Positions 25,037-34,138 of a stretch of DNA of 55,216 nt are shown one piece after another. This DNA comes from Candidatus Sarmatiella mevalonica. GTDB lineage: Bacteria; Pseudomonadota; Alphaproteobacteria; Rickettsiales; Rickettsiaceae. The notes below the pieces were generated by a model. It ran no database searches. It was not told where the DNA came from and saw nothing but the letters and a program-made list of their open reading frames with translations. Location of the stretch: contig NZ_JACVVM010000001.1 in the NCBI RefSeq assembly GCF_016751895.1, positions 1 to 55,216 on the forward strand, in the 5' to 3' direction. A program made the translations under genes and the position numbers. The stretch's first letter is position 1. Each line of letters starts with the position of its first letter.

Positions 25037-27421
25037 TTAGAACACAGTATTACCGGTATCTTTGCTATGTCCAGTAATCATACCTAAAATAGATTGCGCA
25101 TAAGCATTCAGAGCACTCACAGTCATACAGTATAGAAAAAAAGAGAATACTCGCTGCGTATATGACAACAGATATAAAAACACATCCTCGTTTTGCGCCG
25201 TCATTACTACGCTAAAAAATGATATACACGTAAATGTTTTACACTCCATTGTAAACGGAAGAAATAAAGCAGCCATAGAATTAGCGATAATGCCTGAGAA
25301 AAATACTAAAAATACTAACATCAATATTGGACGTAACGCCTGAAAAAATAAAATAGATAACCATTGCTTTGTAATATCTTTCGTAGTTTCAAACATAAAA
25401 CAGATTATTACTAAAGGACCAACGCATATCATTACCATAATACCTAAATAACTAGTTATAAATGAAAGCAGGACGCTCAAGAATACAATAGAAAAGCAGC
25501 ATATACCTATTATAATTAACATCGCATAAAAAGTAGACCAGGAACTGAACAGCTCCGACAACAAAGACATAATCGTGTGATTCTGTTGAAAGATGCTGAG
25601 TATTGTAGTGACGATATCACTCAATACATACAGCGCGCCCTGATCTCCAGTATCTTGTATATAATATAAAATGTTATCAACAAAAGAAGTAAAAAAATCT
25701 AAGAAATAATAATTAAAAATATACCAACTCTCAGGTTTGATCAAAAGCACAACCAATATAACTTTCATGATACGTGATATCAACTCGTCAAATTTAATGC
25801 TTGCATACCCCGTCAGCACTAATAAAGAATACAAAGAGATGTAAAGAGCGGCAGCTATCATTGCTAAGTTCTGAAAGTTACCGTCTCTTACGAGATTCGA
25901 ATAAAAGTCCATACTTGCTTGCTTAATCATGGCTTTAGTTGTGTCTAATATATTATCTCGTATCCATAACAATACATTAGAACCAGATATCTTATTCTTA
26001 ATGTTTACAACTACAGAGCCGCTTAAATTCTTATCGCTCGCGCTAGCTCTCAGCCATAAAGACCCAGCCTCTTGCGCAATAAATATCTTGGCATCTTTGT
26101 CTATTGGAGTTCCGGCCATACTACTAGGAGGTGCGGAGTAACCCGAGCCAGGACTAAAGTTATTATGCACTAAGTATTCTGTGCGCACGCTAGCCTCCTT
26201 CACGGGCGCTCCCCCTATCTCTACTAAAAAAGCATATCTACCAAAATGTACTCGCTTTATTTTGCCATTAGCTGTGGTAGCGCGTAACTCATTTAGGGAA
26301 CGATAATCCCATTGATTCATTATGGAATTAAATCCACTGATCGCTCCTTCCGTTTCAAACGCACTCTCAAAGCTCAAAAACCCATCTTGCGTGACGATAA
26401 AATCACAAAAATTATCTCCACTGCACAAACTAATATTTTGTTGCCCTGAATTAAGCTCATTTTTTTGGACATCCTTGTGTATAAAACTAATAGATCCATC
26501 TTTTATAACCTGCTTGGGTTTAAGAGAGTTATCTAATATCACAACCTTCACTCCTACTCCTTTGTCTAAGTAACACACTCCACCAGGATTATCACCGCAA
26601 GCCAAAATAGATTGAAATGGTATATTGGCATCTACAACATTCCCGGTAACCCATCCAGATGGATCATTGGAAATTTTATAACTCATATCGCCCATCTCAT
26701 CCTTCTCGCAATAATTCGCTTGGATATTTTTTGGTAGCGCATTACACCAATCGCGCATATTATCGCAATAAATAATACGATTATCAAAACTACCACTACC
26801 AGTATATGTGATACTAGGTACGTTTTTCTGGTTACCGATAGCAGTTAATTCTGGCCCGAATACATTAAAAAAATCGGTGACGGGAACAATCTCTATATGT
26901 ACTACATCACCAGTTTGCACTTTCATTAGCGTTGGCGCTCTTTGATTGAAATATTCAGAATAGTCACGAAACATCGCTGGGTAGTTATCACTACTCTCAT
27001 AATTAGCTTGATATTGAGAAATATCGCCATTCCGTCCCTTGTACTCTAAAAAATCTTTATCCACAAAAACCTGCGCCCTTTTAAACCTAGAATCTACTCT
27101 ATATAGCACCAAATATTTCTTCGGTTTCTTATGCACAGCAACAGTGTCCCAATTTATTTCGAAAACAGAAGAAGTGAAATCTTTGATACCAGTATTATAC
27201 CACATTGGATCATTAAGAGTTAATTCTTCGGTTTTTAGTACCGTCTTACCATCAGGAGCTTCTATATACTTTCCACTATATTTTGCAATAAATGATTGAA
27301 AAAACTCTGCGCCATATACATTATTTGTGATCAAAAAACACAACAGAAATGCCGCATGTATCAGAGGATATCTTAACAATTTTATATAAAAATGCATGAT
27401 CAACTGGTATAACAACATTGC
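25037..27421 (-). CDS. virB6: Large VirB6/TrbL-type T4SS membrane protein
   Basis: About 794 residues from the ATG at 27421, which has AGG nine bases upstream; the frame is open to 27475. It has a signal-like N-terminus ending VYGAEF, then about 480 residues of predicted extracytoplasmic sequence with many cysteines (YCDNMRDWCN, CGDNPGGVCY, CSGDNFCDF), then a VirB6/TrbL domain of six or more membrane spans (from LAMIAAALYISLYSLL to the C-terminus). VirB6 forms the inner-membrane channel of the type IV secretion system. Rickettsiales usually carry several large virB6 paralogues in tandem next to virB3/B4; here one gene stands alone. Confidence 0.85.
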   Translation of the reverse strand, partial: AMLLYQLIMHFYIKLLRYPLIHAAFLLCFLITNNVYGAEFFQSFIAKYSGKYIEAPDGKTVLKTEELTLNDPMWYNTGIKDFTSSVFEINWDTVAVHKKPKKYLVLYRVDSRFKRAQVFVDKDFLEYKGRNGDISQYQANYESSDNYPAMFRDYSEYFNQRAPTLMKVQTGDVVHIEIVPVTDFFNVFGPELTAIGNQKNVPSITYTGSGSFDNRIIYCDNMRDWCNALPKNIQANYCEKDEMGDMSYKISNDPSGWVTGNVVDANIPFQSILACGDNPGGVCYLDKGVGVKVVILDNSLKPKQVIKDGSISFIHKDVQKNELNSGQQNISLCSGDNFCDFIVTQDGFLSFESAFETEGAISGFNSIMNQWDYRSLNELRATTANGKIKRVHFGRYAFLVEIGGAPVKEASVRTEYLVHNNFSPGSGYSAPPSSMAGTPIDKDAKIFIAQEAGSLWLRASASDKNLSGSVVVNIKNKISGSNVLLWIRDNILDTTKAMIKQASMDFYSNLVRDGNFQNLAMIAAALYISLYSLLVLTGYASIKFDELISRIMKVILVVLLIKPESWYIFNYYFLDFFTSFVDNILYYIQDTGDQGALYVLSDIVTTILSIFQQNHTIMSLLSELFSSWSTFYAMLIIIGICCFSIVFLSVLLSFITSYLGIMVMICVGPLVIICFMFETTKDITKQWLSILFFQALRPILMLVFLVFFSGIIANSMAALFLPFTMECKTFTCISFFSVVMTAQNEDVFLYLLSYTQRVFSFFLYCMTVSALNAYAQSILGMITGHSKDTGNTVF

Positions 27422-27539
27422 TTTAAACCTGAGGAAATGTAATCGGGCTTTACTAATATAAAAATTATATAACAAATTTTTATATTAATATGCATAAAAT
27501 TGATTTTTAGTTGCAAACAAAGTTTTGAATAACTATAAG

Positions 27540-27803
27540 TTAATTGTATTTTGTTTGCATTTTGATATAAGTATGCCAATGAAATTCCTTAGCAAGTGTA
27601 TGAAGTATATGTTCGCACACTCTTGGACCATAAAAAGATAATGCATCAGGATGTATGCAAACAGAGAGGATGAGAGCGGGTTGCGACAGATGCATTTGTT
27701 GCAAAAATTTTCTAGCTTCTAATAGCGATAACACTTGGTACAAACAAGCATCAACATCAAACATTTGTTTCAAACGAGAAAAGGTATTGGAGAGCGTAAA
27801 CAA
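27540..27803 (-). pseudogene. C-terminal gene remnant, unidentified
   Basis: An open frame of about 88 codons (FSRLKQMFDVDACLYQVLSLLEARK..., ALILSVCIHPDALSFYGPRVCEHILHTLAKEFHWHTYI) that is cut on its 5' side by a palindromic element at 27804. Beyond that element lies only another decayed repeat, so the N-terminus is gone. The layout V/L-x-H-P-x(n)-L-A-F-x-W/I faintly recalls the end of RNase E/G proteins, but this is not enough to name it. Confidence 0.45.
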
Positions 27804-27947
27804 TAGACCTCTTGCATAACCTAAAAATGAAAGAGGAATTTTTAGGAAAAATGATGTTGAGCGCCGCAGCATACTCTAGTATATGAGGAGCGCAAAGGAG
27901 TTTTGACAACAAAATTACCTCACGGAATAGGTTATGCAAGAGGTCTA
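27804..27947. repeat. Palindromic element, GCATAACC subfamily, long form
   Basis: 144 bp with ends TAGACCTCTTGCATAACCTA / ATAGGTTATGCAAGAGGTCTA. It forms the broken edge of the gene remnant at 27540-27803. Confidence 0.9.
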
Positions 27948-28051
27948 ATAAATAAAAGCGAGTAACTCCCATCATACACAGAGTAGCGAGGATTTGAGCG
28001 TGGGAGCAACAGCGCAGTTGCCATCAAGAGTAGAGTTATGTAATGGATTTA
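27948..28051. repeat. Decayed main-subfamily palindromic element
   Basis: The right half resembles the main subfamily (GCAGTTGCCATCAAGAGTAGAGTTATGTAATGG against GCAGTTGCCATCAGGAGTAGAGTTAGGAAAGAGG). The left half and the outer end are lost. It lies directly against the preceding element and ends about 30 bp before lpxC. Confidence 0.5.
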
Positions 28052-28080
28052 ATAAAACAGCAAAAACTCGCATATATTCT

Positions 28081-28929
28081 TTAGAAGATATACTCGCTTT
28101 TTTGCATAACTTTCTGTAAAAATTGATAATTAAGAGCATGGCTCGGTTTGTAAGACGTAACATTTGCAACTAAGTTACCGACACAATAAAAATCACCTAT
28201 GCTATCCAACATTTTGTGCCTCACAAATTCATCATGATAACGCAGCCCCTCTTGATTCAACACATTAGTCTCGTCTAACGCTATAGCATTTTCTAGTTTC
28301 GCGCCTAAGGCAACACCCCTACTTTTTAAAACATCTAATTCCTTCACGAAACCAAAAGTACGTGCTTTAGATATCTCGGACTCAAAAGATTTATCGCTAG
28401 AAAAAGTAAGAGCTTGGTGACCTATGAGTGGATGATCAAAATTAATACTAAGAGTGATGTTCAGGGCCTTAGAATCGCAAGGAACGCCAACAATATAGCT
28501 GCCCCCACACTCTACCCTCACTTCTTTGGTAAGTTTAAGATATCTCTTATAAAACGCCTGCTCAACAACACCTGCGCAATGCATCAGAAAAAGAAATGGC
28601 TGGCTACTACCATCCATAATAGGAATTTCGCGACCATCTACCTCCACCACAGCATTGTCTATACCAAGAGCCCACATAGCAGAAAGTAGATGCTCAACGG
28701 TCATAATTTGTACATATCCATTAGTAATGGAAGTGCATAGCTGAGATTCTATAATATTAGACAGATTGAGCGGGATAACATTATTTTTGCTACAATCGGT
28801 GCGGATAAACACTATCCCTGTGTCTGCTGGCGCTGGTTTGATGGTTAAATTAATCAAATCGCCGGAATGTATACCTATACCACAGCAATTCACTAGATTA
28901 CATATTGTGCGCTGCGTTTCTTTTCTCAT
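28081..28929 (-). CDS. lpxC: UDP-3-O-acyl-N-acetylglucosamine deacetylase
   Basis: A zinc enzyme for the committed step of lipid A synthesis; 282 residues. Visible motifs: GIGIHSG near the N-terminus, MTVEHLLSAMWALGIDNAVVEVDGREIPIMDGSSQPF (zinc His and the DGSxxPF motif), FGFVKELDVLKSRGVALGAKLENAIAL and RHKMLDSIGDF (the HKxxD catalytic/zinc motif). This suggests that the cell makes lipopolysaccharide. The 3' end is close to a decayed repeat but the reading frame is intact. Confidence 0.95.
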   Translation of the reverse strand: MRKETQRTICNLVNCCGIGIHSGDLINLTIKPAPADTGIVFIRTDCSKNNVIPLNLSNIIESQLCTSITNGYVQIMTVEHLLSAMWALGIDNAVVEVDGREIPIMDGSSQPFLFLMHCAGVVEQAFYKRYLKLTKEVRVECGGSYIVGVPCDSKALNITLSINFDHPLIGHQALTFSSDKSFESEISKARTFGFVKELDVLKSRGVALGAKLENAIALDETNVLNQEGLRYHDEFVRHKMLDSIGDFYCVGNLVANVTSYKPSHALNYQFLQKVMQKSEYIF

Positions 28930-29093
28930 ATTTTTTTATAACAATAAATATCTTCACAACTAATCACGAACTTCTATCTTCTAAACGCATACCGTCAATA
29001 TGAATAATAGAAAGAGTGCGAAGTGCGAGTGTTTTACCGCAGCACATCATCTGAATTATCATGCAAAAAGTCTCGCTTTGTAAGAAGCTTGTC

Positions 29094-29546
29094 TTACTCA
29101 AGATCATACTCCATATATCCCGTAGAACCAAACCCACCTTCTCCCCTAATAGATTCCGATAAATCATCTACCACAAGCCATTCTATCTTCTGATAAGGCG
29201 CCACAACCATTTGAGCAACTTTCATACCATCAGTCACTACGAATTGCTCTTTAGTATGATTCATTAATATCACTTTTATCTCCCCACGATAATCGCAATC
29301 AATAGTTCCCGGAGAATTAAGAACAGATATTCCTTTACTAGCTAAGCCAGACCTACTACGTATTTGCGCTTCAAACCCACGAGGAAGTTCTATGCCAAAT
29401 CCGCACGGCACTATTACTATTCCTTGTGGAAAAAGCACCACTTCTTCTCCCCCTAAAGTCGCCACAAGATCCATACCAGCACTATCAGGTGTAGCATATT
29501 TTGGTATTGATGCAAATTCCAATATTTTTTTAATTTTTATTAACAT
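29094..29546 (-). CDS. dut: Deoxyuridine 5'-triphosphate nucleotidohydrolase
   Basis: Converts dUTP to dUMP. 150 residues from the ATG at 29546 (the upstream frame adds 13 residues not seen in the family). All five motifs: DSAGMDLVA, RSRSGLASKGI, LNSPGTIDCDYRGEIKVILMNHT, DGMKVAQMVVAPY and the C-terminal GEGGFGSTG. The region between dut and lpxC (28930-29093) holds no recognisable gene. Upstream of dut at 29585-29602 lies a small TAGGTG/CACCTA inverted repeat. Confidence 0.96.
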   Translation of the reverse strand: MLIKIKKILEFASIPKYATPDSAGMDLVATLGGEEVVLFPQGIVIVPCGFGIELPRGFEAQIRSRSGLASKGISVLNSPGTIDCDYRGEIKVILMNHTKEQFVVTDGMKVAQMVVAPYQKIEWLVVDDLSESIRGEGGFGSTGYMEYDLE

Positions 29547-29695
29547 ACTTACACTATTTATAAAAGAATCAAATGAGCTTCTCATAGGTGCGTTAACACC
29601 TAATAACTATAGAATCCTGCCTAAAACTTTTAGTATTGTAATGAATCATATGATATAATTCAACTCTATAATAAAAATTTTATTACTCGCATGAT

Positions 29696-29828
29696 TATAC
29701 CTCTTACAAAACTCTATTCCCAACGATAACTGCGCCGTTGATTCGAAACCTACGCTTAATTTCACGTACATTCGAAGCTCCACGCTTGCATTTGCTCTTT
29801 ACCTTAAGTGAGTTTTGCAAGAGGTCTA
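29696..29828. repeat. Palindromic element, diverged
   Basis: Ends TATACCTCTTACAAAAC / GTTTTGCAAGAGGTCTA. Interior GTTGATTCGAAACC, as in the decayed copy at 1126. It lies 25 bp downstream of the mlaC stop. Confidence 0.75.
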
Positions 29829-29853
29829 TTATTATATTTTATCAATCCTTTAT

Positions 29854-30519
29854 CTACTCTTCTTTGCTCGCTTGTATCTTCTGAGTAAGATTTTTTAGCA
29901 ACTGCTCTGCACCTTGAGAATTAATCACAGAATCAAATTCTGCCATTTGAGTATTAATTAAGCTAATACCTTCCGTAATAATATCAATGACTTTATACGT
30001 ACCATCTCCTTCAGCGCGTACAAGATAGGCGACATTCACTGGTTGGCCACTACCTTTGATTTGCGTTTGAATCAAAAAATCATTTCCATTCATATGCCGC
30101 ACATTCATGATTTGAATTTCTTGGTTTTTATACGAAGACACTAAGTTAGTATAAGTTTGTATTATGTATTCTTTATACAACTTTGCCATATTTTCTAATT
30201 GCTCTGGCTGCATGCTTTTTTTATGAAATCCTAGAGCCGAATTCATCATTGCTTCAGTATTGAGGTTAACGACAATCAATTCCCGAATATTTTTCTTTTT
30301 CGACGCTTTATCAAGAGTTATATCATTCAATATACTCTTACCCTGCTCTATGAGTTTATGTACATAATTTTTCACCTTTTCACCCGCACCAGAGTCATCT
30401 TGTGGGCTAGCCGCGCTAATATTAGCTAGACTTAAAGTAAATGTTAAACAAAACATACATAACATTTTGAGGAGAGAGGAGAGTGTGTTATTAGTAGTAT
30501 TATTAGTAAAATATTGCAT
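29854..30519 (-). CDS. mlaC: Periplasmic phospholipid-binding protein MlaC
   Basis: 221 residues with a signal peptide (MLCMFCLTFTLSLANISAASPQ). The MlaC/Ttg2D fold is supported by KKKNIRELIVVNLNTEAMMNSALGFHKKSMQPEQLENMAKLYKEYIIQTYTNLVSSYKNQ and by the ...YKVIDIITEGISLINTQMAEF... end. MlaC ferries phospholipids between MlaA in the outer membrane and the inner-membrane MlaFEDB complex, whose genes are not in this window. mlaA precedes it on the same strand, with a palindromic element in between. Confidence 0.92.
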   Translation of the reverse strand: MQYFTNNTTNNTLSSLLKMLCMFCLTFTLSLANISAASPQDDSGAGEKVKNYVHKLIEQGKSILNDITLDKASKKKNIRELIVVNLNTEAMMNSALGFHKKSMQPEQLENMAKLYKEYIIQTYTNLVSSYKNQEIQIMNVRHMNGNDFLIQTQIKGSGQPVNVAYLVRAEGDGTYKVIDIITEGISLINTQMAEFDSVINSQGAEQLLKNLTQKIQASKEE

Positions 30520-30576
30520 ATAAATACCTATGATTTTGTTAATTTTTAGTCTTGATAGGAGATATCAGTTGCCCAT

Positions 30577-30726
30577 TAGGTCTCTTTCCAAACTCACGCA
30601 AGATCAGGCACAAATGCAAGAATCATACGAAGCGCAGAACGCTAAAACATACATGCAACACAAAAGATTCAAGAATCGTCAGCAACGATGCAGTTACCAT
30701 CGGTGATAGAGTTTGCAAGAGGTCTA
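30577..30726. repeat. Palindromic element between mlaA and mlaC
   Basis: 150 bp with ends TAGGTCTCTTTCCAAACTC / AGAGTTTGCAAGAGGTCTA; a diverged main-subfamily copy (CATACGAAGCGCAGAAC, GATGCAGTTACCATCGG). It fills nearly all of the mlaA-mlaC gap, so if the two genes form one transcript it is part of that message. Confidence 0.8.
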
Positions 30727-30747
30727 CTATAAGGTATTTATCGCCTA

Positions 30748-31554
30748 TTACTTCGGGCATATAAAACCATCTGGATAACGTACCATAAATTCTGCGCGCT
30801 GAATAATTGCCGAACGCATTGCAATATACTTATCCGTAGAGCTTCTGTCAATGATAGTAGTAAATGGCAATACAATACTTCTATCATTTATTATTTTAAC
30901 AGTATTTGCGGTAAAATTAAAGATTCTATTTGGTACGAGATTTACTGGATGAAAAAGATTATTATATATCACAGTATCAAAAAAACCACGAGCCGTAGTA
31001 TATCCTATAAACGGCACCACTAAAAACGGACCAGGGCCAACTGCATAATGAGCAAGCGTAGAGCTTAAATTTTGCCTTGTAGGATTGAGTTGAAAGGGGG
31101 TTGCTACATCCACCAGTCCTGCAAAACCAATACTAGAATTAATTGCAAAGCGCCAGAAACTCTCAATCATACCCCTGCCATTACCCTGCAAAAGATAACT
31201 TATAAAGGTGAATGGCATATTAATGTTATCTATCGCATTAGTTATCGCAGATTTCGCTACCCCGGGGGTGACAAAAAAATATACTGCAGCTATTGGGCGC
31301 AAGATAAAATGATCTAAATTATCATTGAATTTGAAGAAAATACGATTAATTGTTTCATACGGATCATATACTGGGCAAGCTTGAACGTTATAAGGCATCA
31401 TATCGTCTTGCTGTTGTTTATAGATAAAATAATCTTCTTGCTCGTTAAAACCGCATAAACATAGTATTAACATACATTTTATACAACAACTACTCCACGC
31501 CCTCATTGCACTTTTTGTATTAAGCTTTTTAGTTAGAAAGTATAAGCATTGCAT
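30748..31554 (-). CDS. mlaA: Outer-membrane phospholipid lipoprotein MlaA/VacJ
   Basis: 268 residues. Removes phospholipids from the outer leaflet of the outer membrane. The family core is clear: YDPYETINRIFFKFNDNLDHFILRPIAAVYFFVTP, NINMPFTFISYLLQGNGRGMIESFWRFAINSSIGFAGLVDVA and VGPGPFLVVPFIGYTTARGFFDT. The signal region is odd: start Met1 or Met17, with CMLILCLCG as the only lipobox candidate and Cys instead of a small residue at -2. Confidence 0.93.
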   Translation of the reverse strand: MQCLYFLTKKLNTKSAMRAWSSCCIKCMLILCLCGFNEQEDYFIYKQQQDDMMPYNVQACPVYDPYETINRIFFKFNDNLDHFILRPIAAVYFFVTPGVAKSAITNAIDNINMPFTFISYLLQGNGRGMIESFWRFAINSSIGFAGLVDVATPFQLNPTRQNLSSTLAHYAVGPGPFLVVPFIGYTTARGFFDTVIYNNLFHPVNLVPNRIFNFTANTVKIINDRSIVLPFTTIIDRSSTDKYIAMRSAIIQRAEFMVRYPDGFICPK

Positions 31555-31675
31555 ATTTTAAAACTTCAAATTCTTATATTATGATACCTAGGTGTATTGT
31601 ATTATTAATATCAAAAATATTCACTAAATATAACATTAAACTTAAATATGCATTAAGTATTTCACAAAAGAAGTT

Positions 31676-32881
31676 ATGAATAAAAATAATCAAGAGATCA
31701 TCTCTCGCAAATTACAATTTATTAATGAATCTGGCACTCTAGCCATGGCAAAGAAAACCCAAGAATTGATAAAACAAGGCCATGAAATAATATCTCTCAC
31801 ATTAGGCGAGACAGTATTATACACTCCAGATAATGTAAAAAAAGCTGGAATTAAAGCGATTGAACAAAACTTTACTTATTATACTAATAGCGGTGGAACG
31901 GATGAACTTAAGCAAGTTATTGCGCAAAAATTTTATAGAAAAAATAATCTCAAATATAACATCGATCAAATCATCGTATCCAATGGAGCAAAACAAGTGT
32001 TATTCAATCTATTCTTTGCCTCTTTAGATGTTGGTGATGAAGTGATTATACCAACCCCATATTGGGTTTCTTATCCAGAAATAGTAAAGCTCGCCTCTGG
32101 TAAGCCGGTATTTTTAGATTGCTCAGCACAAGATGGATTTCAGATTAACGCGCAAAAACTAGAATCATTCATTTCAGATAAAACTAAATGGCTATTGCTT
32201 AACTCTCCAAATAATCCCACGGGCTGCATTTATACTAAGGAAAACTTAGAAGCTATAGCTCAAGTATTACGCAAACATAAACATGTGCATATCGTATCTG
32301 ACGATATTTATGAATCTTTAACATTCGATGATCAACTGGTCTGTAACATGGCCATGATAGCTCCAGATTTGCAAGATAGAGTGTTTGTAGTAAACGGAGC
32401 GTCTAAAAGTTACTCTATGACTGGCTGGCGCATTGGCTATGGAGCCGGAAATAAGGAGCTTATTAAAGCCATGAGTATAATACAGACACAAACCACTTCT
32501 AGCCCCTCATCCATTAGCCAGAAGGCCGCGGTGGAGGCGATTGCGAACGGTGATCATTTTATTGAAATCAACAGAGCGGATTTACGACTAAAGAGATCAA
32601 TCATGATGTCTTGTCTGCAACCGCCACTTTCTTATGTGCGGCCGCAAGGAGCATTTTATTTATTTTTGAACTATCAAGAGGCGCTGAGTGATGATATTAA
32701 AAACACCTATCAACTCCATACCTCGTATGATGTGAGTCAATTTTTATTAGAAAAACATCACGTAGCTACCGTAGCAGGAGCGTGCTTTGGATTAGATGGA
32801 TACCTGCGCCTTTCTTATTCTGGCGACGGCGATAAAATTCGGCAAGGATGTGAAAAAATAGCTATGGCTCTACGCCAATAG
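31676..32881 (+). CDS. aspC: Class I pyridoxal-phosphate aminotransferase (aspartate type)
   Basis: 401 residues. Transfers the amino group between aspartate and 2-oxoglutarate, possibly with wider substrate range. Motifs: YTNSGGTDELKQVI, SNGAKQVLFNLFFA, PYWVSYPE, LNSPNNPTGCIYT, SDDIYE and the PLP lysine block NGASKSYSMTGWRIGYGAG. The C-terminus has LRLSYSGDGDKI as in AatA of alphaproteobacteria. It stops 3 bp before the convergent traX stop. Confidence 0.93.
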   Translation: MNKNNQEIISRKLQFINESGTLAMAKKTQELIKQGHEIISLTLGETVLYTPDNVKKAGIKAIEQNFTYYTNSGGTDELKQVIAQKFYRKNNLKYNIDQIIVSNGAKQVLFNLFFASLDVGDEVIIPTPYWVSYPEIVKLASGKPVFLDCSAQDGFQINAQKLESFISDKTKWLLLNSPNNPTGCIYTKENLEAIAQVLRKHKHVHIVSDDIYESLTFDDQLVCNMAMIAPDLQDRVFVVNGASKSYSMTGWRIGYGAGNKELIKAMSIIQTQTTSSPSSISQKAAVEAIANGDHFIEINRADLRLKRSIMMSCLQPPLSYVRPQGAFYLFLNYQEALSDDIKNTYQLHTSYDVSQFLLEKHHVATVAGACFGLDGYLRLSYSGDGDKIRQGCEKIAMALRQ

Positions 32882-32884
32882 ACT

Positions 32885-33706
32885 TCAAGATGAATTAATC
32901 ATAAAAATTTTAAGATGAATAAGTATTGCTAACGCAAGATTGAATATAACAATGTTTAAGAAATATACAGCCAATAAGTGGCGCGAAAGCCATCGTAGGT
33001 TAAGGGCGATGGGCGCGTTGGGTCGTTTTGCTAATGTTATTAATGCACCAAACATCAATACATCAAATATGAAGGGTCCAATAGCCTGCATATCTTGCAT
33101 ATACATTAGGCAAAATATAAATTGTGCGCAAAAAGCAAGAAAAACACATAGTTCGTAACGTTTAGGATTATGCCTGGCCAAATAACCTAAAATCATAATA
33201 CCCCAAATTCCAACGCCATACTCCAGCGCAATACTTGTGAACGGCGAAAGAGCAACAAGCGCAAACGCCTGCATTAGAGCCCTAGCGGTGGAAACGCATT
33301 TTGTATGCATATACGTTAAATATAATTGCCCTAGAAAAATTACTATTAAAATGTTCATGGGAATTTTCCAAGACACAACCAAGATGGTAGTTAATTGCAC
33401 TGCAAGGCCAACGTACAGTATCTTTGAACGCGCAATGCGAAAATTATATCCAGCAAAAAAAACAAAAAGAGGCATCGCCATTCTTCCAATAATACGACAA
33501 CTAACGGCAAGATCGCCAAGATGTGGCCATGGTTCTAAGAAATACAATGCGGTATGATCGATAATCATGCACATCACCGACAAAACCTTTAATACGTCTT
33601 GATAATTAGATTTATTCAACTCGCTTACTTGCTGCGAATGATTTAGATGTTGTTTTTGCTCCTTATTAGCTTGCGATAAGTGAGGATGATTATGATGAGC
33701 GCACAT
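32885..33706 (-). CDS. TraX family membrane protein
   Basis: 273 residues. A His/Gln-rich soluble N-terminus (about 38 residues) is followed by multiple membrane spans with the TraX pattern DVLKVLSVMCMIIDHTALYF and CRIIGRMAMPLFVFFAGYNFRIA. In F plasmids TraX acetylates pilin; chromosomal homologues in bacteria have unknown targets, although the fold is acyltransferase-like. There is no conjugation cluster around it, but a virB6 gene occurs 5.5 kb away. Confidence 0.85.
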   Translation of the reverse strand: MCAHHNHPHLSQANKEQKQHLNHSQQVSELNKSNYQDVLKVLSVMCMIIDHTALYFLEPWPHLGDLAVSCRIIGRMAMPLFVFFAGYNFRIARSKILYVGLAVQLTTILVVSWKIPMNILIVIFLGQLYLTYMHTKCVSTARALMQAFALVALSPFTSIALEYGVGIWGIMILGYLARHNPKRYELCVFLAFCAQFIFCLMYMQDMQAIGPFIFDVLMFGALITLAKRPNAPIALNLRWLSRHLLAVYFLNIVIFNLALAILIHLKIFMINSS

Positions 33707-33754
33707 TTTTTGTTTAGATTTGATAGTTTATATATGATAGAATTTATATAAGTC

Positions 33755-33783
33755 TTGAACAATATCAGTAATTAATTTATAAT
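33755..33783 (+). promoter_or_regulatory. Sigma-70 promoter of the atp gene group
   Basis: TTGAAC (33755-33760), 17 bp, TATAAT (33778-33783), placed about 110 bp before atpE in the intergenic gap between divergent traX and atpE. Confidence 0.6.
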
Positions 33784-33901
33784 GTTACCTTACAGTGATA
33801 CTCGCTGTATTGTTAGCTAGTTATAATTATTAGTTAGTTAACCTAGTGTCACGTTTTTTTAATTTAATTTTATTAACAATAAGTTTTAGAGGATTTATTA
33901 T

Positions 33902-34126
33902 ATGGACGCAACTGCTTTAAAATATATAGGAGCCGGTCTCATGGCCTTTGGTATGCTAGGCGGCGCAATTGGCGTGGGTAATATTTTTAATGGTTTGCTC
34001 AATGGAATAGCTCGCAACCCTAGCGCAAGCGAACAGCTGCAGCGCATGGCTTTTATAGGAGCGGGCTTGGCAGAAGCGATGGGATTATTTTCTTTTGTAA
34101 TTGCAATGTTATTAATTTTTAGCTAA
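33902..34126 (+). CDS. atpE: ATP synthase F0 subunit c
   Basis: 74 residues, two membrane helices joined by the polar loop ARNPSASEQ. The proton-carrying carboxylate is the Glu in [13 protein letters not shown]. It forms the rotor ring. It begins an atpE-atpX-atpF group; atpB (subunit a), the usual first gene, is not upstream here. Confidence 0.97.
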   Translation: MDATALKYIGAGLMAFGMLGGAIGVGNIFNGLLNGIARNPSASEQLQRMAFIGAGLAEAMGLFSFVIAMLLIFS

Positions 34127-34138
34127 AACAGAATTATT

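Noticed and set aside
27540-27803. Naming the remnant as RNase E/G
   Set aside because: Only a loose resemblance at the C-terminal end is visible, with no catalytic or zinc motif; a database search is needed before naming it.
27757-27975. 72-codon minus-strand frame
   Set aside because: More than half of it is the palindromic element at 27804-27947, and the remainder is out of frame with the better-supported remnant at 27540-27803.
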